Positions 10,803 through 22,358 of a stretch of 64,000 nucleotides of DNA are shown in pieces; the stretch's first letter is position 1, and each line of letters opens with the position of its first letter. The DNA is taken from contig NC_133778.1 in NCBI RefSeq assembly GCF_003597395.2, positions 8,972,088-9,036,087 of the forward strand, written 5' to 3'. A program made the translations under genes and the position numbers. Under the pieces are notes generated by a model that worked only from the letters and a program-made list of their open reading frames with translations, did no database searches and was not told the DNA's origin. The stretch comes from Chelonoidis abingdonii (lineage: Eukaryota > Chordata > Testudines > Testudinidae).

Positions 10803-13800
10803 CTTAATACCAAATCAATAGTCTGTATTTTAAATGCATAGGATTTGAGGCCTGTGACCCATTTGGTACTGAAGAAATCTGTATGTTTCATATTAATTTT
10901 GTTGCTGTTTGCAAAGTGTTTGCCATATTGATGTCATGATAAGATTATGTTTAGATTTATGAGGAGTCTGTTACCCCTCAGACTGTCCTCTTGTGAACCT
11001 AAAGATTGTTTTAGTTTGACCCCAGCTTTACTACACTGTGGTGTCTTTATTCCAGACTGAAGTCACAAAGGGTAGGGGCTCCATGACTGTCCAGATGTGC
11101 ATATTTATCTCGTGTGTTATCCAGAAGTGGGAATTCTGCTCTGAACCCACTCACTATTCCCACAGTAAAAGAGAATTACAGTGGGCGCTTGTGTAACCAC
11201 AGTTCGGTGGGTTACATGTACAGTGCAGAAGCGAATGGCCTTGTTGTGGTTAGAAAGGGAACTCTGGGTAATACCCAGGTACGGCCATGGCTGGCAGCTC
11301 AGGTTACCCATAGCTGACAGTTATTGTGCTGTGGATGGGAGTGAGTGGCTGGAGAATGTGCATTACAATGAGGAGAAGTGCAAAGTCAAGTATATCAGAG
11401 TTACTGGCTACGATTGTTTCTCTTATAGTAGCGATTAGAGGCCCCAGGTGAGACTGGGTCCCCAGTGTGTTGGACATTGTGCACACATCATAGGAGACAT
11501 TTTGACACTCAGTCAACAGCACTATTCACCAGGCACCTCTGCCTCACCTCTCATCTATTGCTGTTCTAGCTTATGTGCACATGCTTCATATTGTCTAATG
11601 ATGGTGGGTGAGCTGCTCCATAATCCTACTGGTTCCTGAGCAGGGACAAGGGACCAGTTCTCCTGTTTATGAACACAGACAGTGCTTCTCACCGCACACA
11701 CTTCGTGGCCGGAAGCTGGACCGCAGTCTGGGGAGCCTGGGAAGCTGTGGATCCTCCACCTGCCCTGGGTAGGTGGGTGAACAGCAGTCCCTGCCCCTTG
11801 GACCCCCACCTAGGGCAGATGAAGGGTCCACAGCTCTTACCATGGTCCAGCTGTGGCTTTTTGACCCCCAGGACCCTACAGCCCCATCCAGGCCACAAGC
11901 CAGAGCTAGGTTGGGGTAAGAGCTGCTTGGGCATCTATGAGGAGCCCGACCTGGGGGGTGGGGGCTGGGGTCAGGGACGTGGGCCAGAGACTGCTCTCCA
12001 TCCCCCTCCATCCTGGGCACCTCCACTTGCCCAGGTTCCCTGGCCTGGCTCTGTCGTCTGGCTTGGCAGGGGTGGAGGGCCTAAGGGGAAGAGAAGGAGC
12101 AGGGCCACGGGGGGTGGAGGCTCTTGACCTCCCCACTTTTAGGAAAAACACATCACCCCTTTCCAGGGCTTGTGACTTTGCATTAGGAATCAGGAGGGTG
12201 GCTGTTCGCCAGTTAAATGGGGAGGTGGTCGCTCCGTGGGGCTTGCAGACAGCGGCAGTAGAGGGCACAGGAGGGGTTTACTGGGGACAGTTCACTGGCA
12301 CTGAAGACAACCAGAAGCACCCAGGATTCGTAGCCGCACTGGAACTCTGCCCAGGATCCCTGAACAATGAATGCAGCTGCAGTGCTGAGCATCTACCCTC
12401 TCGTATTGTGGTGCCCCTGGGGCTGTGGGTCCTCATGTTGGATCTGACCCCATTTTACTGCTCCCCATGTACATATTTCCTTCTCCGATATTCATTGTAC
12501 TCCTCTGGTGTGTGCATGTTTACACCAGGAGGTTGGAGCAGATGCTCCTGGGGGGGAAGAGACTTACCCCGCTGTGCTCCATTTCATGCCTGTTGGTTGC
12601 CAGAGCAGCTCTGCAGAGCAGACTCCATCTCAGCCACAAGGGCACTATGGTTGCATATTAATTCCCGGCACAGACCTGTCAATGCGGAAGTTAGGCTGCC
12701 CGGCAGTGCCTGGTTCCTTTCCAAAATGCAGAAAATGGCTGAACTTGAATTTCCGAAACCCAAGAGATACAAAGTAACAGCACACAGCATCCCAGCCCTG
12801 CCACCTGAACCCCGTGTCCTAGGGCTGCAATTAGGCGCTGGGCATGATTCAGTACAGGTGGTGCCATAACACTCAGACGTGAGGAAGGGCGCTGGGAAGG
12901 TGCCACTGCTGGTGCTGTGTCTCTCAGGTTTGGATTCCAGCTGCCATCTGCCTGCCCGCCCACTGCCTTGCCCATGTTCAGAGTCGCTGTAGTGACAGCG
13001 GGAGGCACAGGTGCCGGCTTCCAACTTTTCCCAGGGGTGCTCCACCCCCGCCTGGTCCCAGCCCTGTCCCCACTCCACCACTTCCCCCACGCCCTCATCC
13101 TTGCCCCTCTTCTTCCCACCCACTTCTGCCTGTTGTTTATTTGATTGTCGTGTAATAGAACCTTGCTGTTGCTATGGCAACTGAGTGGGATCATTAGGGG
13201 ACAGCCCGGCTGGTTTTTGGTTAGTTCAGTGCGCGGCAATGGCTGCTTTCCAGGTTTACAGCTCTGTCTCCAGTGATTTCTTCCTAAAACTGCTTCCCAC
13301 AAGGATACAACCCTGCCCTCCCCCCTGATAGCGCCCACTCCATCGCAGTGCCACCTGCATGGGAGGCCCTGTAGGGGAGAGGGAGGACTTGATCAGCGGG
13401 ACCACTGGCAGGCAGCAGGCATTGGGGTGGGGAGGGGAGGTTGGCTGCCATGGGTGCTAAGGACCCTCTAATATTTTTCTGTGGGTGCTTCAGCTTTGGA
13501 GCTCCTGTGGGTAGAGGGATTAATTAGAGCAGGCTGGCTGAGCTATACACACACCTCTCCTCATATTGCAGTGACCTTGAGGGATCATGTATGCCTCATT
13601 TCAGCGCTGAGGTCTGCAGGGTGTCAGTAGAAGTGCGCCGAAGTGTGTGTGTGCCATGGGGACTGTCAGCGGTCTGGTATTCACTACACCTGCCCTAAGC
13701 CTCACATTACAGAACTAGCTGCACCTGTCTCCTTGCCGTTCTCTTTGGCAGCAACTGCAGGGGTCAGACTTCCTGCTTTTACATGTCCTAGTGGGGGGAA

Positions 13801-14265
13801 TTCCTCAACTCTCCCACTCTTAGACCAGATGGTGGGCTACAGGACCCTGGGTATCAACCACCATTAGCCTGTGGGTGCCAGACATGAGGCCAAAATCAAT
13901 CAGAACTGGTGAGGTTCGTGTGAGGAGGACCAGATATTGTTTGGCCCCAGGTGTGCACAAAGAGTTGTAATAACCACAACATATTCATATCACCTGACTT
14001 TTTGGGGTGTTTGTGTATTTTATTCAGCCCATAAATTTAACCCATTAATGCCACCCCAGACTCCAAAGAGTCACAACACTCCAAGACAATCTGAGTATCT
14101 ATGTGGATTTTAGAGCCCTTAGCAAAAACAGTAAACTAGAATAAACCTTAACCAGAGCAGATCTGCTGCCGCCCTATGAGAGAAATCAGGTGTCATCTCA
14201 CAATGACCCTCTGATCCACTTATGACCCCACTGAAGACGTAAAAGTATCACAGCAAGTTACTGAC
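10803..14265. other. Long intronic stretch, no gene recognised
   Basis: A plus-strand frame of 310 codons (11,937-12,869) and minus-strand frames of 179 and 215 codons overlap here in GC-rich DNA. None shows a domain, and overlap on both strands suggests chance. C-rich repeat material is visible near 13,010-13,130. The region is intron of the minus-strand butyrophilin-like gene. Confidence 0.4.
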
Positions 14266-14613
14266 CTGCCACCTGCAGTTCAAATAAAGCTTCTTCATAA
14301 GACATATTGGACTGAAAAAAACATTTGTACTGCCCGTCGTCGGAAGGCTGGATATTGTGTATTCTCAGGGAAACTCCCCCATGAGTGATGTGGTCTCTTA
14401 TGAGCTCAGTTCTTCCTCGATATTCTGGCATCTGCTCTCCGTACTGATCCTGCCCATCGCGGTACAGGTGCACAACTGCAGAGTACTGGGATCTGAACCA
14501 TCTCACCTCCATGCTCTGAGCATCCATCCTGGGTGAAAGGTGGCAGGGTAGGACGGCCTCCCCACCTAGGGAAGCAGCGATTGGATGGTCAGGTCCAGTT
14601 ACCGTAAACTGTG
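14266..14613 (-). CDS. Butyrophilin-like gene, IgV exon (intact)
   Basis: A 348-bp exon (116 codons) bounded by a 3' splice site (ATTTCTCAG before 14,613) and a 5' splice site (GTCAGTAAC after 14,266). It encodes an immunoglobulin V-set domain of the BTN/MOG type: FTVTGPDHPIAASLGGE, the first cysteine in AVLPCHLSP, the strand-C tryptophan in MEVRWFRS, VVHLYRDG, and the second cysteine in SDDGQYKCFF. An N-glycosylation site (NMS) follows the second cysteine. No stop or frameshift was found. Both ends are phase 1, so it joins in frame to the signal exon at 18,141-18,246 and also directly to the transmembrane exon at 2130-2246. In this family the domain faces outside the cell and binds receptors of T cells; the partner here is unknown. 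Confidence 0.9.
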
Positions 14614-15437
14614 CTGAGAAATATGCAATGAAAATAGAAATTAAATTGACAGGGGGTTGGGGGTGGCAATAATTTAGCAGGAAGACAAAATAAAAGAGCA
14701 TCTTGCATGAGAAGTGAGCACCCTGTATCCAAGCAGTGCCCTAGGCATGTCTGAGTGCACAGTCTCACATGCTTGGGGTAGCTGCATCTTTGACTTCCTC
14801 GGGGGTCTACTTAAGGATGGTCCCTTTAGGTCTCAGGTCTCTAGCTGTCATCTTTCTCTGGGCAGGGACTCACGGCCCTCTCCTTCCACTGGGGTCTAAT
14901 GCTTGCAGCTTCCTTGCAGTTCATTGTGGTTTTCCCACTAGGTCTGACCAAAGTCCAGCACCTGTGGTTTGCTTTCTGTCCCAGGGCTATGAACAGTGTG
15001 TGCCAGCGGCTAGCAGAAACGAAACAGCTCTTCCAAAGCAGGAAGCATTTATGGACAAAAGCCTGAGAGAAAAATGTTACCACAAACAAATCAAACATCT
15101 GAACATGTTACACTTATCACAAAGGATTCTCATCTGACACATGGGGAGAGACTCTCTGTCAAACATTTCTCTAAGGGTTTCTCTCAGTTTGTAGCCCAAG
15201 ATCCTAGGCCTCTGGTTAGTTTACATCAGCTTTCATACCAAAAATCTTCATTCTGTTTAGTTTCTGGGACCTGCTCTGAACTAGTTTAACCACCTGGGGT
15301 GGTACTTCTGTGGAGCCGTTACGTGTCCCAACAGAAATTACCCCCCATCATTTGAATATCCTGCAGGAGATGGGATAACCCTCCCCCATGGAGTAGATTA
15401 CAATCTGGAGCCCACAAAGTTACATATAGAAAGGATA

Positions 15438-16642
15438 GATACTGTGGTGTTGCATGCCATAGACTTATGAATCTAAAAATGACATAGCTGGAATGTGCTT
15501 TGTGCAAAAGGTCTCTTGTAACATATCATAGAAAAAGTTATAATGTGCTGAATTTGATTTTTCCTATTTGTATGCATATATTTCTAACATCAGATGTAAG
15601 AATGATATAAGATATGAACTTGTATTGCTGATGTAGTCACACCAGGTGAGGGCCGTCAATAGGGAATCGGGAACTGGATGGCTCTCACTGACAGCACAAC
15701 TAGCTGTAAATGGCCTTGTTTACCTGAAAGCCTTCCTGTGTGCGGGCGGGCCACCTAGGAAGAATGGAGACTGGGATCTTACACAGACATTTGACCACGT
15801 CATCTGATACTGAAATCCATCTCAGAGATGGTACTTTTCCAGGGGTGGGGGGTGGGATTCCAAACAAAGGTTTCCCCACCTTAGAGAAATTCTATATAAG
15901 GCAGGGAAAGTAAACAATGAGGGTCTTCATCTGTCTTAAGAGACGTTGCCCCACCCCAAGGAGATACTTGAAAGCATCTGGAAACAAAAACTGTAACCAC
16001 AGGGGTGAGAGAGAACAGGCTGGACTCAGGTCAGAAAAGGCAACTGACCTGGGAAGAATTTTACCTGAAATAACATCTAGGGTGAGAAGTTATCATTTGT
16101 AACTGGTTTCTTAGTGTATTAAGCTTAGCCTTGCAAGTTTTGGTTTATTTTGCTTTATGATTTACTTTGTTCTGTCTCATTACTTAAAACCACTTAAATC
16201 CTACTTTTTATACTTCATAAAATCACTTTTGTTTATTAATAAACCCAGTGTAGTAATTATTACCTAGGGGGCAAACAGTTGCGCATCTCTCTCTTTCAGT
16301 GATATAGAGGGCAAACATTTTATGAGTTTACCCTGTATAAACTTTATACAGAGTAAAACAGATTTATTTGAGGTTAGGCTCCCAGAAAGGCTGAACACTG
16401 GGTGCTGGGAAAGTCCCTGTTAACTCAGAAGCCCCAGGGCTGAGTGAATCTCAGTTTCTGTGAACTGCAGAGGAGCATGGCCTAACCTCCGAGTCTGTGC
16501 TGGAGCTGAATTGGAGTGTCTGACTCAGCAAGACAAGAGTGGAGAGGCGCTCATTCTGGCAGGAGGGGTGTTCTCAGTGGTACCCCAGCGCATCAAGTGA
16601 TAGTCTCAAGGGGGTCTCTGTGACTGAACCCATCACAGATAC
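15438..16642 (+). mobile_element. Solo LTR (TGTGGTGTTG family), 5-bp TSD GATAC
   Basis: 1195 bp at 15,443-16,637, from TGTGGTGTTGCATGCC to GAACCCATCACA, flanked by GATAC at 15,438-15,442 and 16,638-16,642. It has a TATA box (TCTATATAAGGCAGGG, about 15,891) and a polyadenylation signal in TTAATAAACCCAGTG (AATAAA 16,238-16,243), about 345 bp apart, as expected for a retroviral LTR. Related copies lie at 44,826-45,951 and, inverted, at 53,584-54,890. Confidence 0.88.
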
Positions 16643-18140
16643 TATCTACAGAAAGGGTGCAAAATAGACAGAATATTCATGATGTTAATTTGATTGTCCC
16701 CAAATACAGCATGTGGTTGCAATATCTATCACCCAGAGTTCACAGGTGAATGTATGCACTATCCCTATTATCTCTGAATAGAGCTGAGCACTTCTCACAA
16801 GCACCTTGGGTATAATGTGTGTGTGTGTGGGGAGTCTAGTTCTCTGACATATCAAGGACTTTTCATGCTGCTCCAGTGCAGTGCCCTCCCTGACTGGTGG
16901 AAGGATGGTGTAAGGGCTGGCAGGATGTGAAAAGAGATCATTGCCACTGTGCAGGTAAAGTCAGAGGTCAGATAATGAAGAGGGAGAAGAAGGCAGATAG
17001 AAAAGTGCAGGGTGCAGAGAACAGGCCATTGTGGAACTGAACCAAAAGGGTAGGGGTCTCAGGGCAGAGACTCAGCATCTGGAGAGACAGAGAGAGCTGG
17101 TTAAATTAGCAGAATGGAAACCACAGCAGGAGGGAACCAAAATGCCTGAGTAGCTGTGGGGGCAACCCTGGGGGTTCCGTGGTATACAAAAAAACTTTCA
17201 CTGAGGGCACAGAATGAAAAAGCCAGCAGAAAATATCCTTACATCCTCATTGTGAGATAGGTCTTGCTCTCACCTCTAGACGGCTATGTCGAGTGCAGTG
17301 TGAATGACTTGTGGGTTTTCGTTTCATAACTGAAGATTTGGGAAGTCATGATTTATTTGCGGCTGAAGAGTCTGATCTATGACTTACATGGTCTAGTGGT
17401 GTAGTGTAGCAGAACGGTGTAGTCTCCCTTTAAATAGTATGTGAGTCCTGTAATGGTGCTCACCATGTTCTATGTCTTAGAAGCCTCCAGTCAGAGCAGC
17501 AGCATGTATGTAGCTAGGCCTGACTAGATTGCGTATAGATAAACTTCGTCACTAGGATCCAGCTGTGCTTTGTGGTTTACGGTTGTTGTGTAAAGCGCAA
17601 AAGACCAGGGCTGGATTTAGGGGTACGTGACCCAGGCAATCACCTGGGGTGCCAGGATTGGTGGGCACCAGGTTCAGGGGGTGCCAGTCTTGGGGTTCTG
17701 TGCTTGTTAATGACAAAAGGGAAAAAAGAATGTTTGAAGTGAAATGTTTCAAGTATTGATGTTAGTACATTCCAGTTATTCCTAAAATAAAAATTTTATA
17801 GCTTAGAGGAAACAATTTTTTTGCATATCTATGGCATTAATAAATACAGATGTACAGATCCTAACATGCACATTTATTGTCTTATATGGCAGGGATAAAT
17901 CATGCTTCAAAGTAATGAAATGGGCTACAAATGCAATAAAAGAAAAGGTATTCAAAAGTTTGAGAAATAGAAGGGGTGGGGCAACAAAGAAACACTCCTT
18001 GCCCCAGGGCACCATTTGGTCTAGGGCTGGCCCTGCAAAGAACAGACATGGTTTATGAGACAAGCTGTGATTTGAGATGGAGGGGTGATGACCAGCAACA
18101 CCAATAGCAGCAAACCCAGCGAGGAGGCCGGAGCTCCTAC
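16643..18140. other. First intron of the butyrophilin-like gene
   Basis: No coding exon recognised. The stretch 17,600-18,060 is AT-rich and holds short unrelated open frames on both strands. A GT microsatellite (about 16,819-16,829) is present. Confidence 0.4.
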
Positions 18141-18246
18141 CTGAAACCAGCCTGTGAACCTGTAGGGTGAGACAGAGAGCGACGCAGCTGGGCACAGCAG
18201 AGCTCACTGTGGAGCCAGGGGAGAACAAGGGAACCTTCCCGATCAT
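18141..18246 (-). CDS. Butyrophilin-like gene, signal-peptide exon with start codon
   Basis: ATG at 18,246 reading leftwards opens 35 codons plus one base, ending at a 5' splice site (TTTCAG then GTAGGAG). The peptide begins MIGKVPLFSPGSTVSSAV and continues with a hydrophobic core PSCVALCLTLQ, then VHRLVS, a typical BTN leader; the LQVHRL wording is characteristic of butyrophilin signal peptides. The leftover G plus the first two bases of the IgV exon makes Ala, giving the usual mature N-terminus AQFTVTGPD. This start is chosen because the leader, phase and junction all fit. Upstream (18,598-18,803) is a tandem duplication, and the viral element begins within about 0.7-2.6 kb. Confidence 0.85.
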
Positions 18247-18597
18247 CGTAGCTGGGCCTGGGGAACAGGAGAAATAACAAACCAGATGGTGAGTGAGTGA
18301 GTGGGATGCGGTGACAGCACCATGGGGCAGTGGGGAGGAGGTAACAAGCCTCACTGCTGCCTACCATGCTCCAGAAGGGAAGGTATCTCCCCCCAAAGTC
18401 CTCATCTGCCCTGGCTCTGAACACGGTGAGATGTCCCTTTGCCAGCAGCCAGTTCATACCACACTCACCATGGCTGCACCTGTGAGTAGTATACCGCTCA
18501 ATAGCATTCATCACCATGCATTTCTGACAGGTTTCCATGCCCCATTAGGGCTTATGTCCTGCTTTCCCACCCTGTTTCCATTGGCACTGAAGTTTGC

Positions 18598-18803
18598 CAA
18601 GGGCAAAGATAGACAGCACATGGTTGGATCAGAAAGAGAGAGAAAATTCTTACCTTTCAAGTCTTTCTGTAGAATGAGGCAAAAGAACAGGGCAAGAAAA
18701 GAATGCCCCCCTTTGCAAAGGGCAAAGATAGAGAGCACATGGTTGAATCAGAGAGAGAGAGAATTCTTGCCTTTCTAGTCTTTCGGTAGAATGAGACAAC
18801 TTT
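18598..18803. repeat. Two-copy tandem repeat, period about 120 bp
   Basis: GGGCAAAGATAGACAGCACA at 18,601 is repeated as GGGCAAAGATAGAGAGCACA at 18,720. Each is followed by a GA-rich tract, then TTTCAAGTCTTTCTGTAG or TTTCTAGTCTTTCGGTAG. It lies just upstream of the butyrophilin-like start. Confidence 0.85.
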
Positions 18804-18949
18804 CCTGGTTCAGACCCTCTCAGACTTGTTATCACTGTCTTTGGATTGGACCAATTAGAGTTTGTTCTACAACAGCGTCATAGAATTCATTTTCCTGAAC
18901 CAATCTTACAGTCTCAAGATTTTAAACAAGACCCATCTCCCTCCTCTTT

Positions 18950-20820
18950 CCCCTCCCTTCTCCTTTAACTGTCTTATTCTTATCTAAAGAAACGGACCCC
19001 CAACATTTTTCCTGCCATGTAGCCCTCTTACATAGGGGTTTTTATAAAAGTTAAAACCATAAGCTTTTAGTAACATACAATTTTAAAAGTTTTCCCCTAG
19101 GTTTTAAACTAACGGGTTATTTTTTAGAAATGAACCAACAGGCTTTTGCAGCAAAGCTCCTGTTAGTAAAGCAGCCTCTCTGAGTCAGTGGATCAGAGAG
19201 AAGGAATTTGCTTCTTTACCTGCTTTTTAACAAACACATGTTAAAGTTACATTAAGTTTTGCAAAGGGATAATAACTTGAAAAGACAAACCTATCTGAAG
19301 ACACATCCCCTTATTTACAGGAGTGTTTCAATAAAAAAAAGAGCAGGCAGAAGCACCCTAGGTTTAAAACCCCAGGTTTTCAGTAACGGACAGTTTCCCT
19401 TTTTTTGTAAACCATTGAATTAGAAAGAAGATTGCTTCTTCCCCCACTTTTTAACAAACAGAGGTGAAAGTTATATTAAGGCTTTTAAGGGGATAAACAC
19501 TTGAAAAGACAAACCTATCTGAAGACACAGCCCTTTTCTATGTGTTGTAAAAAAATAGCATGCAAAAGCACCCCAGGTCTAAACCCCAACTAAAAAAAAG
19601 TTTTTCCCTGAGGTTTTTAGTGATAACAACTTAAAACATCCTTTTGAAGGTAGTGAATTAGAAAAGAAGAAAACTGCTTTGACAAAACGAGGCTATCTGA
19701 AGACACATTCCTTTGTTTAACCCCCTTGGCAAAGGTGTTTCAATAAAATGTGAGTCTGCAGAAAAAGAACAGGGTTATAAAAGTAACGTATAGTGATAAA
19801 AATGTTTTCCCCCTATGTTTTAGGCTAATGTGGGTTATTTTGTAGTAAAAGCAGCCTGCTTTTTCAGCAAAGCCATTGTTAGCTAAAACAGCCTCTGTGA
19901 TCAGAGATAAGAAGGCCAGAACATAACAAGAAAGCCCTCGGCCTGCTTTTAAAACCAAAATGATACCAAAAACTTGTATTAGAAAGAATAGTAACTTTAA
20001 CAGTAAATAAGCTTACTATATAAAATAAACTTTTTACAATTAAAGTTTTAACAAGCTAAAGTAAGTAGCCAGAGGCCCTCCCACATTTTTCCCATAATAA
20101 AACTGTTCTGCTCTTGTCTAAACAACCAGGACCTTCTTTATTTTTTTTTTTTTGCCCTGTAACAAAAGCTGACCAACGCATAATATAAATTATTTAAAAT
20201 GTGTTTTTTAAAGTAATGCCTAAAAAAACCCTTTTCAACTTATTAACAATGTAAAACAATAAAAAGATAACAAAACAACCCTCAGGGCCTGTAAATTGTG
20301 CAAAAAGCTTTAAAAGCCACAGTTCAGTTACAACCCACGCCAACTGTGACTTTTTAAAAAAGGGTTAGAACATAATATGAAAATTTTTTAAAACTCACTG
20401 TAAAACACACAACACAGCAACTTTTTTAACAATGTAAAATAAGACTTTTGGGGGTTTAGTAATAAGTTTAACAGGGATTATTTTTAAATGAGCAAACTTG
20501 CTTTTAAAAGCCATGGCCATAAAATAAATTAAAGAATACAGGTTGCAGCTTTTAAAGACTTCTGGTTAAAGAGATGTTAATGGGTCTATTACCAATTAGT
20601 GTCTTTTTATAACAGTTTAAACACATTTATTATAGAAAATAAGAACTTTTTAACCATTAAAGTTTAAAGAGGCTAAAGTATATAGTCACGTTTCTCCCCT
20701 CCCCCCACCCACCCACCATTTTTCCTAGAAAAAATTACCTTTACACACGCTGGTTTCTCAAAGAAATGCTTTTTTAATAATTTTTAGAGGGCTCCAAGAC
20801 CTTTTATTTTTCCCCAACAG
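18950..20820. repeat. AT-rich degenerate tandem-repeat region left of the viral genes
   Basis: AT-rich DNA with no gene but clear internal repetition. ACAAACCTATCTGAAGACAC occurs near 19,285 and 19,510 and, diverged, near 19,690. CAGCAAAGCTCCTGTTAG (about 19,150) recurs as CAGCAAAGCCATTGTTAG (about 19,866) within a longer similar stretch. CACATTTTTCCCATAATAA near 20,082 resembles CCATTTTTCCTAGAAAA near 20,716. Composition matches the viral genes to the right, so it may be the left subterminal region of that element. No matching terminal inverted repeat was identified on the right side by eye. Confidence 0.55.
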
Positions 20821-20828
20821 GTTTAAAC

Positions 20829-20838
20829 CTATAAATAG
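20829..20838 (+). promoter_or_regulatory. TATA box of the left viral accessory gene
   Basis: CTATAAATAG lies 60-70 bases upstream of an ATG in a strong Kozak context (GCCATGG, ATG at 20,898). The spacing is plausible for a transcription start near 20,860. Confidence 0.45.
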
Positions 20839-20897
20839 GGACAGAAAACTGGACAAAGCTGTCAAAGAAATATTACTGATATAAGACTTCTACCGCC

Positions 20898-22358
20898 ATG
20901 GGGAGCAACGACATGGTAACAAAAGTTACTATGGTATGTGTCTGTGTGTGCCACCGGGGTGTAATACTTGCGTTGTGCTTAGTTAAAAGGTAATATTTTT
21001 TCTTTTAAATAGGACAAGGCCTTTTTTTCTTGACATACCAGATTCTTCACTAGAAGCTTTAAATTTTGGTAAGCTAATTGATATGCTACACAATTATGGT
21101 TTATTTTTAAAAGAAAATGGTTTTAAGAATTTTATTTTTTTAATTTAAAGCAAGATAGGTTTTCCTGAGATTACAGAAGATGGTATGAACTGTTTTTTTT
21201 AAATATGTGTTTGAAATAACTTATTGAAAATAGTGTACATTTTTAGGGGTTGTGCATTAAGATGGGTATTGGGATTTATGTTTGTTGTTAGTAAAAAAGA
21301 AGCTGCCCCAAAGGTTTTACTGTTTAAAAAAAAAAAAAAGTTTTGCTGGCAGTTGTTGAACATTTTGGAGCTGTACTTCCCCTGTGTGGAGTAAGCAGAA
21401 ATACAATGTCAAAAGTGCTATTTGAACACTGTTTAGCCCCTTACGATGATAAATGTTTTAGCGGGGTTATGTAAAAGGCTTTTATATATGTATATGGGAT
21501 ATGTTTTTTGCTGTTAGTAAAAAAGAACATACAGATTTATGTGCTAAAGAGATTTTGTTTGTGTATTAGACTTGTCAAGCGTTATCCTTCCAGAAGAAAT
21601 GTTGAAGGGGAGCGCGCTTAAAGGGGCCAAAAAATTTCCCTCTGAGGCAGCTGCAGTTGGAAGCAAGGGTGTTAGACCCACCGATCTTGAACAGCTCTGC
21701 ACATCCAAATCCCGCATTACACAGAGCCAGTCGGCCTTAAAAAGGGCCAAAAAATCTACCTCTGAAACAGCAACAGTTTCCGGGGGGGGGAAAGGTGATC
21801 AGGCCCCCCAATCTTGAACCGCCCTGCACCTCCAGAGCTAAGAAATCTACCTCTGCTGCTTCCAGGGACATTGGTAAGCGATGCAAAGGGGTCAAAGCCC
21901 CTAGTTCTCAACAACCCTATGCCTTCCCAGCCCAGAAGGAATCAGCTTTAAGAAAGGTAAAGGCAAACAACCCTGTGGCAGCGATTGTGTCCAGGGGTGG
22001 GTTGGAGCAGGATGAAGAGGTCAGCTCCCCTGCTTCTGGGCCCTGCAGAACCCTTGCTATAAAGAACAATCTCCCCCTAGGGCTTGCTGCATCAGTTGTT
22101 GTTTGTAATGAGCTGTTTAGTGTTTGTACACTTCTTAAGTGTTTAATAGGTACAGAGTTTTCAAAGCTAATTCTTGAGGTGTTTCAAAAGCAAAATTTTC
22201 CACAAGAAATGGTTGTTTTAGACCAAAAGATAACAGAGACCCTGGCACTGCTTGACAAGGTGGAAAGCATGTTGAAGGGAGAAGGAAGGAGGTGGCTAAA
22301 CATGAAACCTAAAAATGTAAACAGGGGTTGGGGGGTGGTGGGAATGGAAAAAATCTGA
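20898..22358 (+). pseudogene. Putative spliced accessory gene at the left end of the viral element
   Basis: Not recognised by family. A Kozak ATG opens a micro-exon (20,898-20,933) ending at ATG/GTATGT. Further exon-like pieces bounded by AG and GT follow: 21,013-21,068 (then GTAAGC), 21,151-21,182 (then GTATGA), and a small piece from 21,247. A long last exon starts near 21,570 (TGTATTAG before it). The last exon encodes Lys/Ala/Ser-rich imperfect repeats of about 36 residues (SALKGAKKFPSE, SALKRAKKSTSE, KKSTSAAS, SALRKVK), suggesting a basic nuclear or DNA-binding protein. A run of nine G (21,782-21,790) sits where the frame shifts between two overlapping open parts (to 21,817, and 21,795-22,358). 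The C-terminal part is hydrophobic, then acidic (CNELFSVCTLLKCLIG). The exon chain is my reading of splice signals, unproven. Confidence 0.4.

Noticed and set aside
11937..12869. 310-codon plus-strand open frame
   Set aside because: GC-rich composition, no domain, no splice fit, and overlapping open frames on the other strand; it lies in an intron.
12584..13338. Minus-strand frames of 179 and 215 codons
   Set aside because: They overlap each other and the plus-strand frame, include C-rich repeat sequence and show no motif.
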